Assembly: GCA_004292955.1 (NCBI GenBank)
Contig: RDXX01000026.1
Location: forward strand, 1-52,441
DNA from: Oscillatoriales cyanobacterium
Lineage (GTDB): Bacteria; Cyanobacteriota; Cyanobacteriia; Cyanobacteriales; Microcoleaceae
Direction: 5' to 3'
DNA: 52,441 nt
Shown here: positions 8,356 to 17,423 of the stretch, piece after piece
Numbering within the stretch: position 1 is the stretch's first letter
How the letters are laid out: the number at the start of each line of letters is the position of its first letter
Program-made: the position numbers and the translations under genes
The notes under the pieces: model-generated
The model's database searches: none
Seen by the model: only the letters and a program-made list of their open reading frames with translations
Told to the model about the DNA's origin: nothing

Positions 8356-9482
8356 CTTTGATAATAAGTAAGAGAGTTGTGTTGGGGATCTCGATCGCGA
8401 ATAAATGCCAGCAGTCTGCCAACAGCACTAGGATTCTGTTCAACATGAGCAAGATAGTGAAGCATCTCATGCACGGCTGCATCCTGCTTTTGCCAATCCC
8501 AGATCCTCACGGATCTAATTAACTCATCTTGTGCGAAGGAAATGATGCCACTGTCGCTAAGTATAGAACTCGCTTCGCCGTCTATGGAGAGTATAAAAGC
8601 CACACCAAGGATTTGATTACCTGTTACTTGTTTCTGGAAACTTCCCAATTGTTGCTTGACGTTTTTCATGGAAATGTGGCAGTCTTTTACTTCTATTGAT
8701 ATTTCTAGATCCAAGCCGTAATAACAATCAATATCTCCAAAACGCCGCTGTCTTGACGAACCTGTGCGTACCTTATCAACTACAAAGCTAAGATGAGGTC
8801 GATCTGCTTTGAAATAACCGCAAGCAATGGCTTGAAAAACTAAACCTCCATTTTCATCTGGATCGCTGCGCGGGTAATTGCTTACTATCTCGGCAAATAA
8901 GCGAATTCGCAAAGATTCTCTCGTAACAAATATGTTCTTTAGCAATCGTTCGAGACCAAAATCAATAAGTTGTTGACATAGTTGAAATCGTCCAGACTCG
9001 GATAGACTAAAACAGAGAATCAGTAGGTCTTGAAATTTTTGCCATTGACCTGTATTGTAAACATAAGCACTGGGATATTTAGAACGATTGAGACTGTGAA
9101 AAAATTGAACAATAGACTCTTCTATACGTCGGATACCTACTTGAGTTGATTGACCAAATTTTAAAGTTAGTGTATTTGCCTGTTGTTCTCCCCGTTCAGT
9201 GACAACTTGATAACGTTGAAATAATTGTTCAATTGTCAGATTTTCTCTTAATCTTTTGGCAGAGTCATCAACATTAGATAGACGCTGTGCGACGATCGCA
9301 AAATCAAGGGCAAGACCCAGGATATATTTCATCCGGGTAAATCGGCTACCTACATACTTCAATACCTGTTCGATGATTGTCTGTTCGCTATTTGTCAGTT
9401 CGTCAGGCTCAAAACCAGTTCCAAAGTGTGGCGAGAGTAGTTCTTGAATTGCTTCAATCTCACTATCAGTGCGTTCGTACAT
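8352..9482 (-). CDS. Probable type II restriction endonuclease (PD-(D/E)XK-like)
   Basis: A 376-residue protein from the ATG at 9482 (MYERTDSEIEAIQELL); the open frame runs on to 9557 but adds a poor hydrophobic extension. A helical N-terminal half precedes the segment GDIDCYYGLDLEISIEVKD at about residues 247-265, which has the Asp and Glu-x-Lys spacing of a PD-(D/E)XK nuclease centre. It is convergent with the C5-methyltransferase, with a 4-base overlap. It most resembles what I recall of the SacI-type endonuclease family, but that assignment is a guess. The main support is partner context plus the catalytic motif. Confidence 0.65.
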   Translation of the reverse strand: MYERTDSEIEAIQELLSPHFGTGFEPDELTNSEQTIIEQVLKYVGSRFTRMKYILGLALDFAIVAQRLSNVDDSAKRLRENLTIEQLFQRYQVVTERGEQQANTLTLKFGQSTQVGIRRIEESIVQFFHSLNRSKYPSAYVYNTGQWQKFQDLLILCFSLSESGRFQLCQQLIDFGLERLLKNIFVTRESLRIRLFAEIVSNYPRSDPDENGGLVFQAIACGYFKADRPHLSFVVDKVRTGSSRQRRFGDIDCYYGLDLEISIEVKDCHISMKNVKQQLGSFQKQVTGNQILGVAFILSIDGEASSILSDSGIISFAQDELIRSVRIWDWQKQDAAVHEMLHYLAHVEQNPSAVGRLLAFIRDRDPQHNSLTYYQS

Positions 9483-9656
9483 TGAAAAAATAAAGCGATT
9501 GTATAGAAAATACCAGAATCCAGTATAAGCGATCGCTATTCCAGAACACAGTTTCACGCTATCAGTTTTTTAACTCAAAGATGTGCCAAAATGTCAAGCG
9601 GACGCTCACACCAAAAGTCCGTAAAGGACAGTTAAACGCTCTCTCACACATTCCTC

Positions 9657-11273
9657 ATGCGAAATACTAAAACACTCTTTTTGTCAAGCCTGTTCGCGAT
9701 CGGCTTAACAATCAGTTTTCTGCTGACTCCCGGTTGGTTATCCAACTTGTTCCCGAATCGCGCAATCGCCATTATGCCTCCACTAACCCCAACCAGCGAA
9801 TTTCGCGCCTTCTGGGTGGACGCATTCAACCCCGGTTTCAAAACGCCTCAAGAAGTAACCAAGTTGATTGCTGACGCACAGAAAGCCAATGCTAACGCGA
9901 TCGTCGCCCAAGTCCGCCGCCGCGGTGATGCTTTTTACACGAGTGCGATCGAACCCCGCACCACCGATCCGAATGTTCCAGCAGGTTTCGATCCCCTCCA
10001 AGATTTGATTGACAAAGCCCACGCCGCAGGTATAGAAGTACACGCTTGGATGGTGACGCTACCAGTAGTTTCCGGTGGTAAACTTCCTGCAAATCATGTT
10101 TGGCAACAACATGGGCCCAATGCCCCAGGAAAGGACAATTGGGCGATGCTGATTTCGAGTGGCGAAGCGAAAGGTTTCCTCGATCCCGGTAATCCAGACG
10201 CCCTAGATTATACTGTTTCTGTCTATTTGGACTTGTTGAAGCGCTACGATGTGGACGGCGTACAGCTAGATTACGTGCGCTACGGCGGGCCGAATTGGGG
10301 CTACAATCCTACTTCGATCGCCCGTTTCAACCAACAAAACGGTCGATCGGGCAAACCGGCAGCCAGCGATCCTCTGTGGATGCAGTGGCGGCGCGATCAG
10401 GTGACAAATTTAGTGCGGAAGCTTTATGTAGAAGCCATGGCGATTAAACCGCGCGTTAAAATTACCGCAGCGACGATCGCCTGGGGAGACGGCCCAGCTA
10501 ACGATGCAGGCTGGTATAAAACGCAGCCCTACAGAGAAGTATTGCAGGATTGGCGCGCTTGGCTGGAAGAAGGTATTCTCGACATGGCGATGCCGATGAC
10601 TTACCAGCGCGAGTACAAGCCACAGCAAAAGATGGGTTACGACCACTGGATCGAGTACGCTAAAGACCACCAGTACAACCGCCAAATCGCGATCGGGCCT
10701 GGCAACTATCTCAACTACATCGAAGACACTCTAGGGCAGATTCGCCGCGCCGAAGCGCCTTCTGCGAAAGGAAATCGCGTTGCTGGTACGGTGCTTTATT
10801 CCTACGCTAGCACCAATATTTACAGTAACGTTGAATTGCGATCGGGCGGTAGTGGTGATTTGCCCCGTCAGCCTTGGAAATTCCTGTCGCAGAGTAATGA
10901 TTGGTTTTATAATGCGCTGTCGCAGCCTAGTCAATACGTTGATGGTGCAACGGGTAAAACTGTTCAAACTCAGCCTGTGTGGGCCACTCCGGCGGGGATT
11001 CCTGATATGCCTTGGAAGTCGCGGCCGACTGCTGGGGCGATCGCCGGAAATTTGCAACAGTGCCAAGGAAGCTGCGACGGCGCGGGCTTGACATTGCAGG
11101 CAGTTAATGCTGGTGGCAAGGTGCGCCAACTGCGGGCGGATGGTAAAGGATGGTTTGGTGCGATCGAGCTTTCTCCGGGAACTTATCAGTTAAAAGTTGA
11201 TGGAAGTCAAATTCAACAAACAGTTAATGTTGTCGCAGGTGAAGTCACAAAAGTGAATTTCGCCGCCTCTTAA
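9657..11273 (+). CDS. Secreted family 10-like glycosyl hydrolase (GHL10)
   Basis: A 538-residue exported protein. Residues 1-38 form a signal peptide (LFLSSLFAIGLTISFLLTPG). The catalytic TIM-barrel begins with SEFRAFWVDAFNPGF and includes ANAIVAQVRRRGDAFY, GIEVHAWM, the strand GVQLDYVRY carrying a conserved Asp, and MAMPMTYQREY, all typical of GHL10 (DUF187-type) hydrolases. The last 80 residues form a small beta-rich domain (LSPGTYQLKVDG) like carboxypeptidase-regulatory repeats. It probably acts on cell-wall or extracellular polysaccharide outside the plasma membrane. No clear Shine-Dalgarno precedes the ATG. Confidence 0.85.
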   Translation: MRNTKTLFLSSLFAIGLTISFLLTPGWLSNLFPNRAIAIMPPLTPTSEFRAFWVDAFNPGFKTPQEVTKLIADAQKANANAIVAQVRRRGDAFYTSAIEPRTTDPNVPAGFDPLQDLIDKAHAAGIEVHAWMVTLPVVSGGKLPANHVWQQHGPNAPGKDNWAMLISSGEAKGFLDPGNPDALDYTVSVYLDLLKRYDVDGVQLDYVRYGGPNWGYNPTSIARFNQQNGRSGKPAASDPLWMQWRRDQVTNLVRKLYVEAMAIKPRVKITAATIAWGDGPANDAGWYKTQPYREVLQDWRAWLEEGILDMAMPMTYQREYKPQQKMGYDHWIEYAKDHQYNRQIAIGPGNYLNYIEDTLGQIRRAEAPSAKGNRVAGTVLYSYASTNIYSNVELRSGGSGDLPRQPWKFLSQSNDWFYNALSQPSQYVDGATGKTVQTQPVWATPAGIPDMPWKSRPTAGAIAGNLQQCQGSCDGAGLTLQAVNAGGKVRQLRADGKGWFGAIELSPGTYQLKVDGSQIQQTVNVVAGEVTKVNFAAS

Positions 11274-11393
11274 TCAGTCTGTAGGGTGCACAATGTGCAC
11301 CTTACTTCGCTAGTTTGTAGCCACTTTTTAGGGTGTGCACTGCGCACCTTACTAATTCATGAATTATCTATTTGTAACGATTAATTTATGTAA

Positions 11394-11502
11394 TATAGCC
11401 TTTCTCAGAAAGATGAGGTATGACTGACAGCTTATATAACCGCTTAAATCAAGAGGGCCTTCTTCCCAACAACGTCCGCGAATCTTTGTGAGAAAGGCTA
11501 TA
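11394..11502. repeat. 109-bp MITE-like element with 21-bp terminal inverted repeats
   Basis: The ends 11394-11414 and 11482-11502 are reverse complements with a single mismatch (TATAGCCTTTCTCAGAAAGAT). There is no coding capacity. It lies in the 418-bp gap 11274-11691 between the glycosidase and the convergent RTX gene. The gap also holds two small GTGCAC palindromes (about 11285-11350), an 18-bp palindrome at about 11523-11540 and the 22-bp perfect palindrome at 11545. Confidence 0.7.
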
Positions 11503-11544
11503 AATTTAATAATTGCAGTCGGTTTTAACCGACTTAAGCTATGA

Positions 11545-11566
11545 GGCAGGGGTTTAAACCCCTGCC
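11545..11566. repeat. 22-bp perfect palindrome
   Basis: GGCAGGGGTTTAAACCCCTG with CC completing the arm: an uninterrupted palindrome centred on TTTAAA. A sister palindrome AGTCGGTTTTAACCGACT ends a few bases before it. Both lie between convergent genes and could form cruciforms or act as transcription stops. The flanking motif TAATTGCAGTCGGTTTT recurs near 16170. Confidence 0.65.
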
Positions 11567-11691
11567 GGACTGGGAGAAAGCGCATTAAGCTGACCGCAGG
11601 AAAACAAGTTAAGCTGAAACCCGTGCACCTTACCCAAGCTACAATCAAAACTCGCTCCAAACTAACAGCAGTGCGATCGATCGACACAAAA

Positions 11692-13041
11692 CTAGCTGAT
11701 TCTGAATTGCGTTGTATCGTTGATATTTAGGTTACTGGGTGCATCTTGAACGATCGCAATCAACTCAAGGGGCTGTAAAAATCCTTTCTTGAAAACTCCC
11801 ATATCTTGAGCGACACTCCCTCCTCGCAGGGAATTGGTGATGGGTTTGAGCTCATAGCTATTGCGAGGCCCGGACAGTTGAATCAGATCGTCACCGATTC
11901 TGAAGTCTATGATGCGAGCAAAATCTCCCGTGCCATCAATGCCATTGAAAAAGTTGAGCGCATCGCCATCTGCAATGATGTTGCCATCATTATAGAAATT
12001 GTCCAGCACAAAAGTATCTCGACCTGCGCCGCCGATGAGCACATCGATCTCACCCCGTCCCAGATTGCCACTCTCGGCACCTTTAATTAAATCGTTCCCG
12101 TTACCCCCAACAATAACGTCATTTCCTCGATCGCCCGATAGCGAGTCGTTGCCGTTACCGCCGTTCAAAACATCATTACCGTTACCACCACTAGAATCGA
12201 TGTTTGGCGATACACTGGAGTTCGCATTCAGGCGATCGTTGCCATCCCCCCCCGTGAATTGGATAAATCCGACACCGCTTGCCACGCCTAGATTGCTGAC
12301 AGTCAAAACATCATCGCCACCTAAACCGTTAATTGCATTAAAACTTTCTATGCCTGTGGTTGTTAAGGTTACGGGGACGAGATTGGTGCGCTGCAATACA
12401 ATGTTCGATCCCGATTGGGTGAGGTTAATATTATCCCCTTGCGCGATCGAACCGTTGAATAACAAATTATCGCTACCGCTGCCGCCTTGAATCAGATCGC
12501 TGCCGTCGCCATCCACCCATTGAAAGTTGTCATCGCCACTGCCGCCGATCATCGTATCGTTACCCTTGTCGCCAGCGAGGAAATCTGCCCCATCTCCACC
12601 GTCTAGCAAATCCGTATCGTTGCCACCTCGCAGGTTATCGTTGCCTAATTCTCCCCTTAAAGTATCGAATCCGTCTCCACCAATTAGGCGATCGTCCCCT
12701 GCCCGGCCCGAGATGTCGTCATTGCTAAAACTACCATCGATCAGATTGTTAAAAGCGTTGCCAGTCAAGACATCTTGATTGTTACCACCAATTAAGTTTT
12801 CAATACCGATGAAAGTTCCGCTACCTCCAAAAAAAGTTGCTTTGTTAGTCTCTAAAGACGCAATTATATTATTACCAAATCCTAGATAGGTCGCTGTATC
12901 ATTTCCGTTTCCACCATCCAGAAGATCGTCCCCAAAGAAACCGCCAAACAGATTATCGTTTCCGTCCAATCCCCGCAGGGTATCGCTAGCAGCAGTACCG
13001 TTCAGATTGTCGTTGCCGTTGGTTCCATTAATTAAAGCCAT
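11692..13041 (-). CDS. RTX calcium-binding protein without catalytic domain
   Basis: A 449-residue protein made almost entirely of RTX repeats (GGDGFDTLRGELGNDNLRGG, GGNGNDSLSGDRGNDVIVGG and others), starting at residue 5 and interrupted by a beta-rich spacer at about residues 190-260. The C-terminal part (about 345-449) contains FARIIDFRIGDDLIQL, like the tails of the two RTX lipases, and is a likely type I secretion module. The start ATG has a good TAGGAG site eight bases upstream. No enzyme domain is visible, so it is probably a structural or surface-layer calcium-binding protein. It is divergent from the histidine kinase gene at 13399. Confidence 0.82.
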   Translation of the reverse strand: MALINGTNGNDNLNGTAASDTLRGLDGNDNLFGGFFGDDLLDGGNGNDTATYLGFGNNIIASLETNKATFFGGSGTFIGIENLIGGNNQDVLTGNAFNNLIDGSFSNDDISGRAGDDRLIGGDGFDTLRGELGNDNLRGGNDTDLLDGGDGADFLAGDKGNDTMIGGSGDDNFQWVDGDGSDLIQGGSGSDNLLFNGSIAQGDNINLTQSGSNIVLQRTNLVPVTLTTTGIESFNAINGLGGDDVLTVSNLGVASGVGFIQFTGGDGNDRLNANSSVSPNIDSSGGNGNDVLNGGNGNDSLSGDRGNDVIVGGNGNDLIKGAESGNLGRGEIDVLIGGAGRDTFVLDNFYNDGNIIADGDALNFFNGIDGTGDFARIIDFRIGDDLIQLSGPRNSYELKPITNSLRGGSVAQDMGVFKKGFLQPLELIAIVQDAPSNLNINDTTQFRIS

Positions 13042-13398
13042 GTTGGTTGCTCCTAGATATTAAGTGAATTATTGAGGCAAATCAAAACTGTTTGCTTTGG
13101 TTTGCTATGTCACAATCTTAGGAAATAAACTCGGTTCAACACATCTGAAAAACGTCTCGATCTGACATCAACGAAATGGATATTCTCGATCGCCCGCTTA
13201 TCTGCCAAAAGTCGCGATCGCCCATTACTGCCGAGTGCGATGTTCGCGCTGCCTCTCCCGATCGGCTATAACTTTAGTCATAGTTCCCAGGGGTAGCATC
13301 AGCGAAAGTTAGAAAATTGCCGAGTTTTATAGACATTCAGTCTGACTTGCAGTATTTTTTGGGAATACTGAGAGCCACAACTACTGGAGGCCCCTGCC
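13042..13398. promoter_or_regulatory. Divergent intergenic region between RTX gene and histidine kinase
   Basis: The 357-bp region should hold both promoters. Near the kinase side there is a short inverted repeat AGTATTTTTTGGGAATACT (about 13352-13370) and a TGGAGG ribosome binding site at 13385-13390, eight bases before the kinase ATG. HIP1-type GCGATCGC occurs in the middle. No gene was seen. Confidence 0.4.
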
Positions 13399-14601
13399 AT
13401 GACTGCGATCGCATCCCTACTAAAAACCCAACCCCAACCGTTTCGCTTTTTGCTGTACACCGAATGGATCATGTTAGCCAGTTGTGGAGTGATGGCAGGC
13501 ATCGAAGCGTGGCAGCGTCAAAGTATTCCCGTACAGCACATTCTGATCCTGGTATCCCTGGCCTTGATGGGATGGATCTTGCCGGCAGGCAAAACTTCGT
13601 TTCGCTATCTCTATACGGCGATCGAAATGGGTCTGATCTTCTACGGAACAACCTTGGGATACCTGCATATCCTACCGACGCTGTATTTGATCGTGTTAAT
13701 TCGCAGTTGTTTTTTATTTGAATCTCCCGGTCGGTGGATAGTGGCAGGTCTTTCGCTGGTAATGTATATGTTTCATCAAGTTCAGTATCTTCAAAGAGTG
13801 ATACCCCTGATGTTGCCTAATGTCGAGCAACAACAAATTTGGATGCACCAGACGGCAGAATTGTTGATGTTTGGATTGGGGCTATTTTTCGTGTCGCAGT
13901 TGGTCAGTACCTTACTAGCAGAACGTAGAACTCAGGAACAACTATCGCAAGCCCACGCGCAGCTACGAGAATATGCCCTGCAAATAGAAGATTTAGCAGC
14001 GGTTCAGGAACGCAATCGCATTGCTAGAGAGATTCACGATTCGCTGGGTCACGCCTTGACTTCGCTCAACATTCAACTGCAAACCGCCATGAAACTCTGG
14101 CAGCATGACCCAACAGAGGCACAACCGTTTTTGGAACAAGCACACCGACTCGGTAAGGTGGCGATGAAAGAAGTTCGACAATCGGTAAATGCGCTGAGGG
14201 CTGACGCAGAAGCAGAAGAAACCTTGGAACAGGGGATTTCCTCGCTGATGGAAGACTTTCGCCAGAGTATGGGCATTACTGTTACCAGCAGCATTTGCGT
14301 GGAAGTTGTATTACCACCTCAAGTTGTCAAAACGCTGTATCGCATCGTGCAAGAAGCCTTGACCAACATTTGCAAATACGCCCAAGCTACCGAGGTGCAC
14401 CTGCAATTACAAACAACGCGCGATCGAGTGCACCTGACTGTTGAGGATAACGGGCGGGGGTTCAAATTAGAAAGTGGTACTGGCGGGTTTGGATTGCGAG
14501 GAATGCAAGAGCGAATTGCTTCTCTCAACGGAGAGTTTCACCTGGAAACATCACCCGCAGCGGGATGTAGAATCGATGTTAGCCTGCCGTTAAGTAGGTA
14601 G
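13399..14601 (+). CDS. Sensor histidine kinase, NarL/DesK type (HisKA_3)
   Basis: A 400-residue membrane kinase. Residues 15-180 contain about five or six hydrophobic segments with no obvious periplasmic sensor domain, so it may sense within the membrane as DesK does. A coiled linker leads to the HisKA_3 dimerisation motif ERNRIAREIHDSLGHAL with phosphoacceptor His213. The HATPase domain follows with the N-box LTNICKYAQAT and G-boxes VEDNGRGF and GGFGLRGMQERI. It sits 117 bp upstream of a NarL-type response regulator, its likely partner. TGGAGG precedes the ATG. The signal is unknown. Confidence 0.9.
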   Translation: MTAIASLLKTQPQPFRFLLYTEWIMLASCGVMAGIEAWQRQSIPVQHILILVSLALMGWILPAGKTSFRYLYTAIEMGLIFYGTTLGYLHILPTLYLIVLIRSCFLFESPGRWIVAGLSLVMYMFHQVQYLQRVIPLMLPNVEQQQIWMHQTAELLMFGLGLFFVSQLVSTLLAERRTQEQLSQAHAQLREYALQIEDLAAVQERNRIAREIHDSLGHALTSLNIQLQTAMKLWQHDPTEAQPFLEQAHRLGKVAMKEVRQSVNALRADAEAEETLEQGISSLMEDFRQSMGITVTSSICVEVVLPPQVVKTLYRIVQEALTNICKYAQATEVHLQLQTTRDRVHLTVEDNGRGFKLESGTGGFGLRGMQERIASLNGEFHLETSPAAGCRIDVSLPLSR

Positions 14602-14718
14602 GCGAAAATAAATTACTTCATGTAACAAAATGTAAAATTAACGTAACCTCTTTTGGCGTTTTTTCTTTGTCTGTGCAATTAAGAACTATTATGGGATAAG
14701 AGATTTAGGAATTTCCCC

Positions 14719-15393
14719 ATGATTCGTCTATTGCTAGTTGACGATCAGCAGCTTATCTGCCAAGGGCTCAAGGCTATGTTAAGCCTAGAATCAGATTTAG
14801 AAGTGATTGGAATTGCCCACAACGGTAAAGCTGCTCTAGAGCAAGTCGAAGCTCTCCAACCCGATGTTGTATTAATGGATTTAAAAATGCCCGTGATGGA
14901 TGGTAGAGAAGCAACTCGCCTGATCTGCCAGTCATTTCCAAATACGAGTGTCTTGGTATTAACTACCTTTGATGACGATGGATACATTGTTGATGCGATG
15001 CGGGCCGGGGCCAAGGGCTATTTGTTGAAAGATATGCCATCGGAAGAGTTAGCACAGGCAATTCGTTTGGTGCAATCGGGTTATACTCAACTGGCTCCTG
15101 GCTTAATGGATAAGCTAATAACAGGATTTTGTGCAGCACCTACTAATTCAGAACCTACTAATCCAGCACCTACCGCTCAACCCTCGAAACTCGCTGCACT
15201 GACACAATTAACCCCGCGCGAACAAGAGGTATTGCAGTTGATTGGTAAAGGTTTAACTAACCGAGATATTGCCCAGCAGTTGTTTATTTCTGAGGGAACG
15301 GTGAAAACTCATGTTACTCATCTACTGAATCGGTTGAATTTACGAAATCGATCGCAATTGGCAATTTACGCCAATTCGGCGATCGAAACCTGA
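14719..15393 (+). CDS. Response regulator, NarL/FixJ family
   Basis: A 224-residue two-domain regulator. The receiver domain (1-120) has the acidic pair DD at 8-9, phosphoacceptor Asp54 in VVLMDLKMP, the switch Thr in VLVLTTFDDD and the conserved Lys in GYLLKDMP. A Pro/Thr-rich linker precedes the LuxR-type helix-turn-helix (about 158-222), with LTPREQEVLQLIGKGLTNRD and the recognition helix SEGTVKTHVTHLLNRL. It probably forms a two-component system with the adjacent kinase. Targets are unknown; the divergent RTX gene is a natural candidate by position only. Confidence 0.9.
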   Translation: MIRLLLVDDQQLICQGLKAMLSLESDLEVIGIAHNGKAALEQVEALQPDVVLMDLKMPVMDGREATRLICQSFPNTSVLVLTTFDDDGYIVDAMRAGAKGYLLKDMPSEELAQAIRLVQSGYTQLAPGLMDKLITGFCAAPTNSEPTNPAPTAQPSKLAALTQLTPREQEVLQLIGKGLTNRDIAQQLFISEGTVKTHVTHLLNRLNLRNRSQLAIYANSAIET

Positions 15394-15424
15394 ATCATTT
15401 GAATCATTTTATTGTTTTTTTATT

Positions 15425-15459
15425 AACCGCAGAGGGCGCAGAGGGCGCAGAGAGAGGGA
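15425..15459. repeat. Short GAGGGCGCA direct repeat of the cyanobacterial dispersed type
   Basis: AACCGCAGAGGGCGCAGAGG and its continuation contain two adjacent copies of GAGGGCGCA followed by GA-rich sequence. Very similar short interspersed sequences are common in filamentous cyanobacteria. It lies between the response regulator and the Uma2 gene. Confidence 0.5.
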
Positions 15460-15562
15460 ATAGAGAGGCTGCACAATCCCGCTCGGATTACCGCTGCATA
15501 CTTTACCTAATAAGCTACAATAAAATTATCCTGGATGGAATTGCGATATTTTTGGTGAAGCT

Positions 15563-16147
15563 ATGCTAATAACAGAAGCCCCTTTTACGCTCCGCAAATG
15601 GACAGTTAAAGAATATCAGAAGCTGGGAGAGATGGGATTTTTTCACCCAGAGGAACGAGTCGAATTAGTTTCAGGAAATATTATCAGAATGAGTGCAAAA
15701 GGAACTGCTCACACCTCCGCTTTAGGGCGTACAGATAGATTGCTGCAAAACCTTTTTGGAAATCTGGCTTGGGTACGAATGCAAGATCCGATCGCCCTCG
15801 ATGACAATTCCGAACCCGAACCGGATATCGCTGTAGTTAGAATCGATCCCTTTGACTACGCCACTCACCATCCGACGCCATCAGAAGTATATCTAATTAT
15901 CGAAGTGGCAGACAGCAGCTTAGCTTACGATCGCGAAATTAAAGCCAAAATTTACGCGCGATCGGGAATTGTGGATTATTGGGTATTAAATGTGAATGAC
16001 AGACAACTGCACGTTTTTCGAGAACCCGCTGATGATGGGTATCAAAGTGAAGTCATTCTTGAGGAAACTGCCAGTATTTCACCGCTGCAATTTCCCGCTT
16101 TTAATATTGCAATTGGGGAAATGCTGCCACCTATTATATCAAATTGA
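15563..16147 (+). CDS. Uma2 family (DUF820) putative endonuclease
   Basis: A 194-residue protein of a family hugely expanded in cyanobacteria. It opens TLRKWTVKEYQKLGEMG and shows the restriction-like core: EPEPDIAVV, then VYLIIEVADSSLAYDREIKA and the Lys/Tyr-containing helix KIYARSGIVDYWVLNV, which together supply the PD-(D/E)XK residues. Family members are predicted DNases linked to mobile elements, but no cellular role is established. The ATG at 15563 is preceded by GGTGAAG. A broken relative lies at 51548-52099. Confidence 0.85.
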   Translation: MLITEAPFTLRKWTVKEYQKLGEMGFFHPEERVELVSGNIIRMSAKGTAHTSALGRTDRLLQNLFGNLAWVRMQDPIALDDNSEPEPDIAVVRIDPFDYATHHPTPSEVYLIIEVADSSLAYDREIKAKIYARSGIVDYWVLNVNDRQLHVFREPADDGYQSEVILEETASISPLQFPAFNIAIGEMLPPIISN

Positions 16148-16218
16148 CAACCGCTATCAAACTAATACAATAATTGCAGTCGGTTTTGATCCAATACGGT
16201 TCAGATAAAACGGCGGTT

Positions 16219-16452
16219 GAAATAACGGAAGACTCAGAATATCGCGTAATTTTAACCGCCTACTCTTCAACCCACGGAGGTGGGTTTTGTCTGTGTAGAC
16301 GCGGTTTCAACCGCCGTCTTATTTTGAAATAACGGAAGACTCCGAAGATCGCGTAATTTTAACTGCCCACTCTTCAACCCACGGAGGTGGGTTTTGTCTG
16401 TGTAGACGCGGTTTCAACCGCCGTCTTAACCGCCGTCTTAACCGCCGTCTTA
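16219..16452. repeat. Tandem duplication of a 107-bp dispersed repeat plus 12-bp satellite
   Basis: Two near-identical 107-bp units start at 16219 and 16326 (GAAATAACGGAAGACTC). Each contains the palindrome CCCACGGAGGTGGG and the GACGCGGTTTCAACCGCC motif. The second unit is followed by the 12-mer CCGCCGTCTTAA repeated about three times up to 16452. The same family recurs at 28893-29030 and in pieces at 51060-51520. It fills the 315-bp gap between the Uma2 gene and argF. Confidence 0.75.
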
Positions 16453-16462
16453 TCTTATTAAC

Positions 16463-17383
16463 CTAATCGCTTTCGAGAATGCTAGCCAGCAAAGCTTGCT
16501 GAGCGTGCATCCGATTTTCCGCTTGATCCCAAACGCGCGATCGCGAACCTTCAATCACCGCATCGGTAATCTCTTCATCCCGGTGTGCCGGCAAACAGTG
16601 CAGTACGATGGCATTGCGATCGGCCATCCCTACCAGTCGTTCATTTACCTGATAAGGTTCAAACAAAGGAATTCTGAGTTTAGCCTCCTCTTCCTGTCCC
16701 ATACTTGCCCAAACATCAGTGTAAATCACTTGAGTATTCTTAGCAGCAGCTTCCGCATCAGCCGTCACAGTAACTTCGGTTTTGCCATTAGCAATCGCCT
16801 CAGCTTTTGCTACTATTTCAGGATTTGGCAGGAAATCTTTAGGACAAGCAATTCTGACATTCATCCCCATCATTGCACAGCCCAACATCAGCGAATTAGC
16901 CATGTTGTTGCCGTCACCAAAATAAGTCAGCGTCAGTCCTTCCAGCTTGCCAAAACACTCTTTAACTGTCATTAAATCCGCCAGCACTTGACATGGATGT
17001 TCGTCATCTGTCAGAGCATTAATTACAGGAATTTTGGCATAATTGGCAAAAGTTACTAAATCCTTTTGCTCGAAAGTCCGAATTGCCAAAATATCTAAAT
17101 ATCTGTCTAAAACTCTGGCGGTATCTACCAACGGTTCGCCACGGCTGACTTGTGTTACATTGGGATTGAGGTCGATTACTTGCCCTCCCAATTTATACAT
17201 TGCCACCGTAAAACTCACCCGCGTTCGTGTCGAAGCTTTGGAAAATAACAAGCCGAGAACTTTGTTGCGTTTCAGCTTGACCATTCCCGATTTTAAACTG
17301 GTTGCGAGATCCAGTAAATAATTTAATTCGTCAATGCTTAAATCGGCCAGACTTAATAAATCTCGCCCTTTTAATGAGTCCAT
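16463..17383 (-). CDS. argF: Ornithine carbamoyltransferase
   Basis: A 306-residue enzyme of arginine biosynthesis that transfers the carbamoyl group of carbamoyl phosphate to ornithine, giving citrulline in the cytoplasm. The carbamoyl-phosphate motif STRTRVSF, the motif DDEHPCQVLADLMT and the ornithine-site loop HCLPAHRDEEI are all present and intact. I chose the ATG at 17383 (MDSLKGRDLL) because AGGGGAAAG lies just upstream; the frame extends to a TTG at 17401. It is downstream of dusB on the same strand, but a strong hairpin separates them. Confidence 0.95.
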   Translation of the reverse strand: MDSLKGRDLLSLADLSIDELNYLLDLATSLKSGMVKLKRNKVLGLLFSKASTRTRVSFTVAMYKLGGQVIDLNPNVTQVSRGEPLVDTARVLDRYLDILAIRTFEQKDLVTFANYAKIPVINALTDDEHPCQVLADLMTVKECFGKLEGLTLTYFGDGNNMANSLMLGCAMMGMNVRIACPKDFLPNPEIVAKAEAIANGKTEVTVTADAEAAAKNTQVIYTDVWASMGQEEEAKLRIPLFEPYQVNERLVGMADRNAIVLHCLPAHRDEEITDAVIEGSRSRVWDQAENRMHAQQALLASILESD

Positions 17384-17423
17384 GCTTTCCCCTACACACA
17401 AATTTTCAACTGTTAATAAAAAT

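Noticed and set aside
10731..11129. 132-codon minus-strand frame within the glycosidase gene
   Set aside because: Antisense to a clearly coding gene with a signal peptide and hydrolase motifs; no independent support.
11364..11687. 107-codon minus-strand frame
   Set aside because: It runs through the 109-bp MITE and the 22-bp palindrome; no codon bias or domain.
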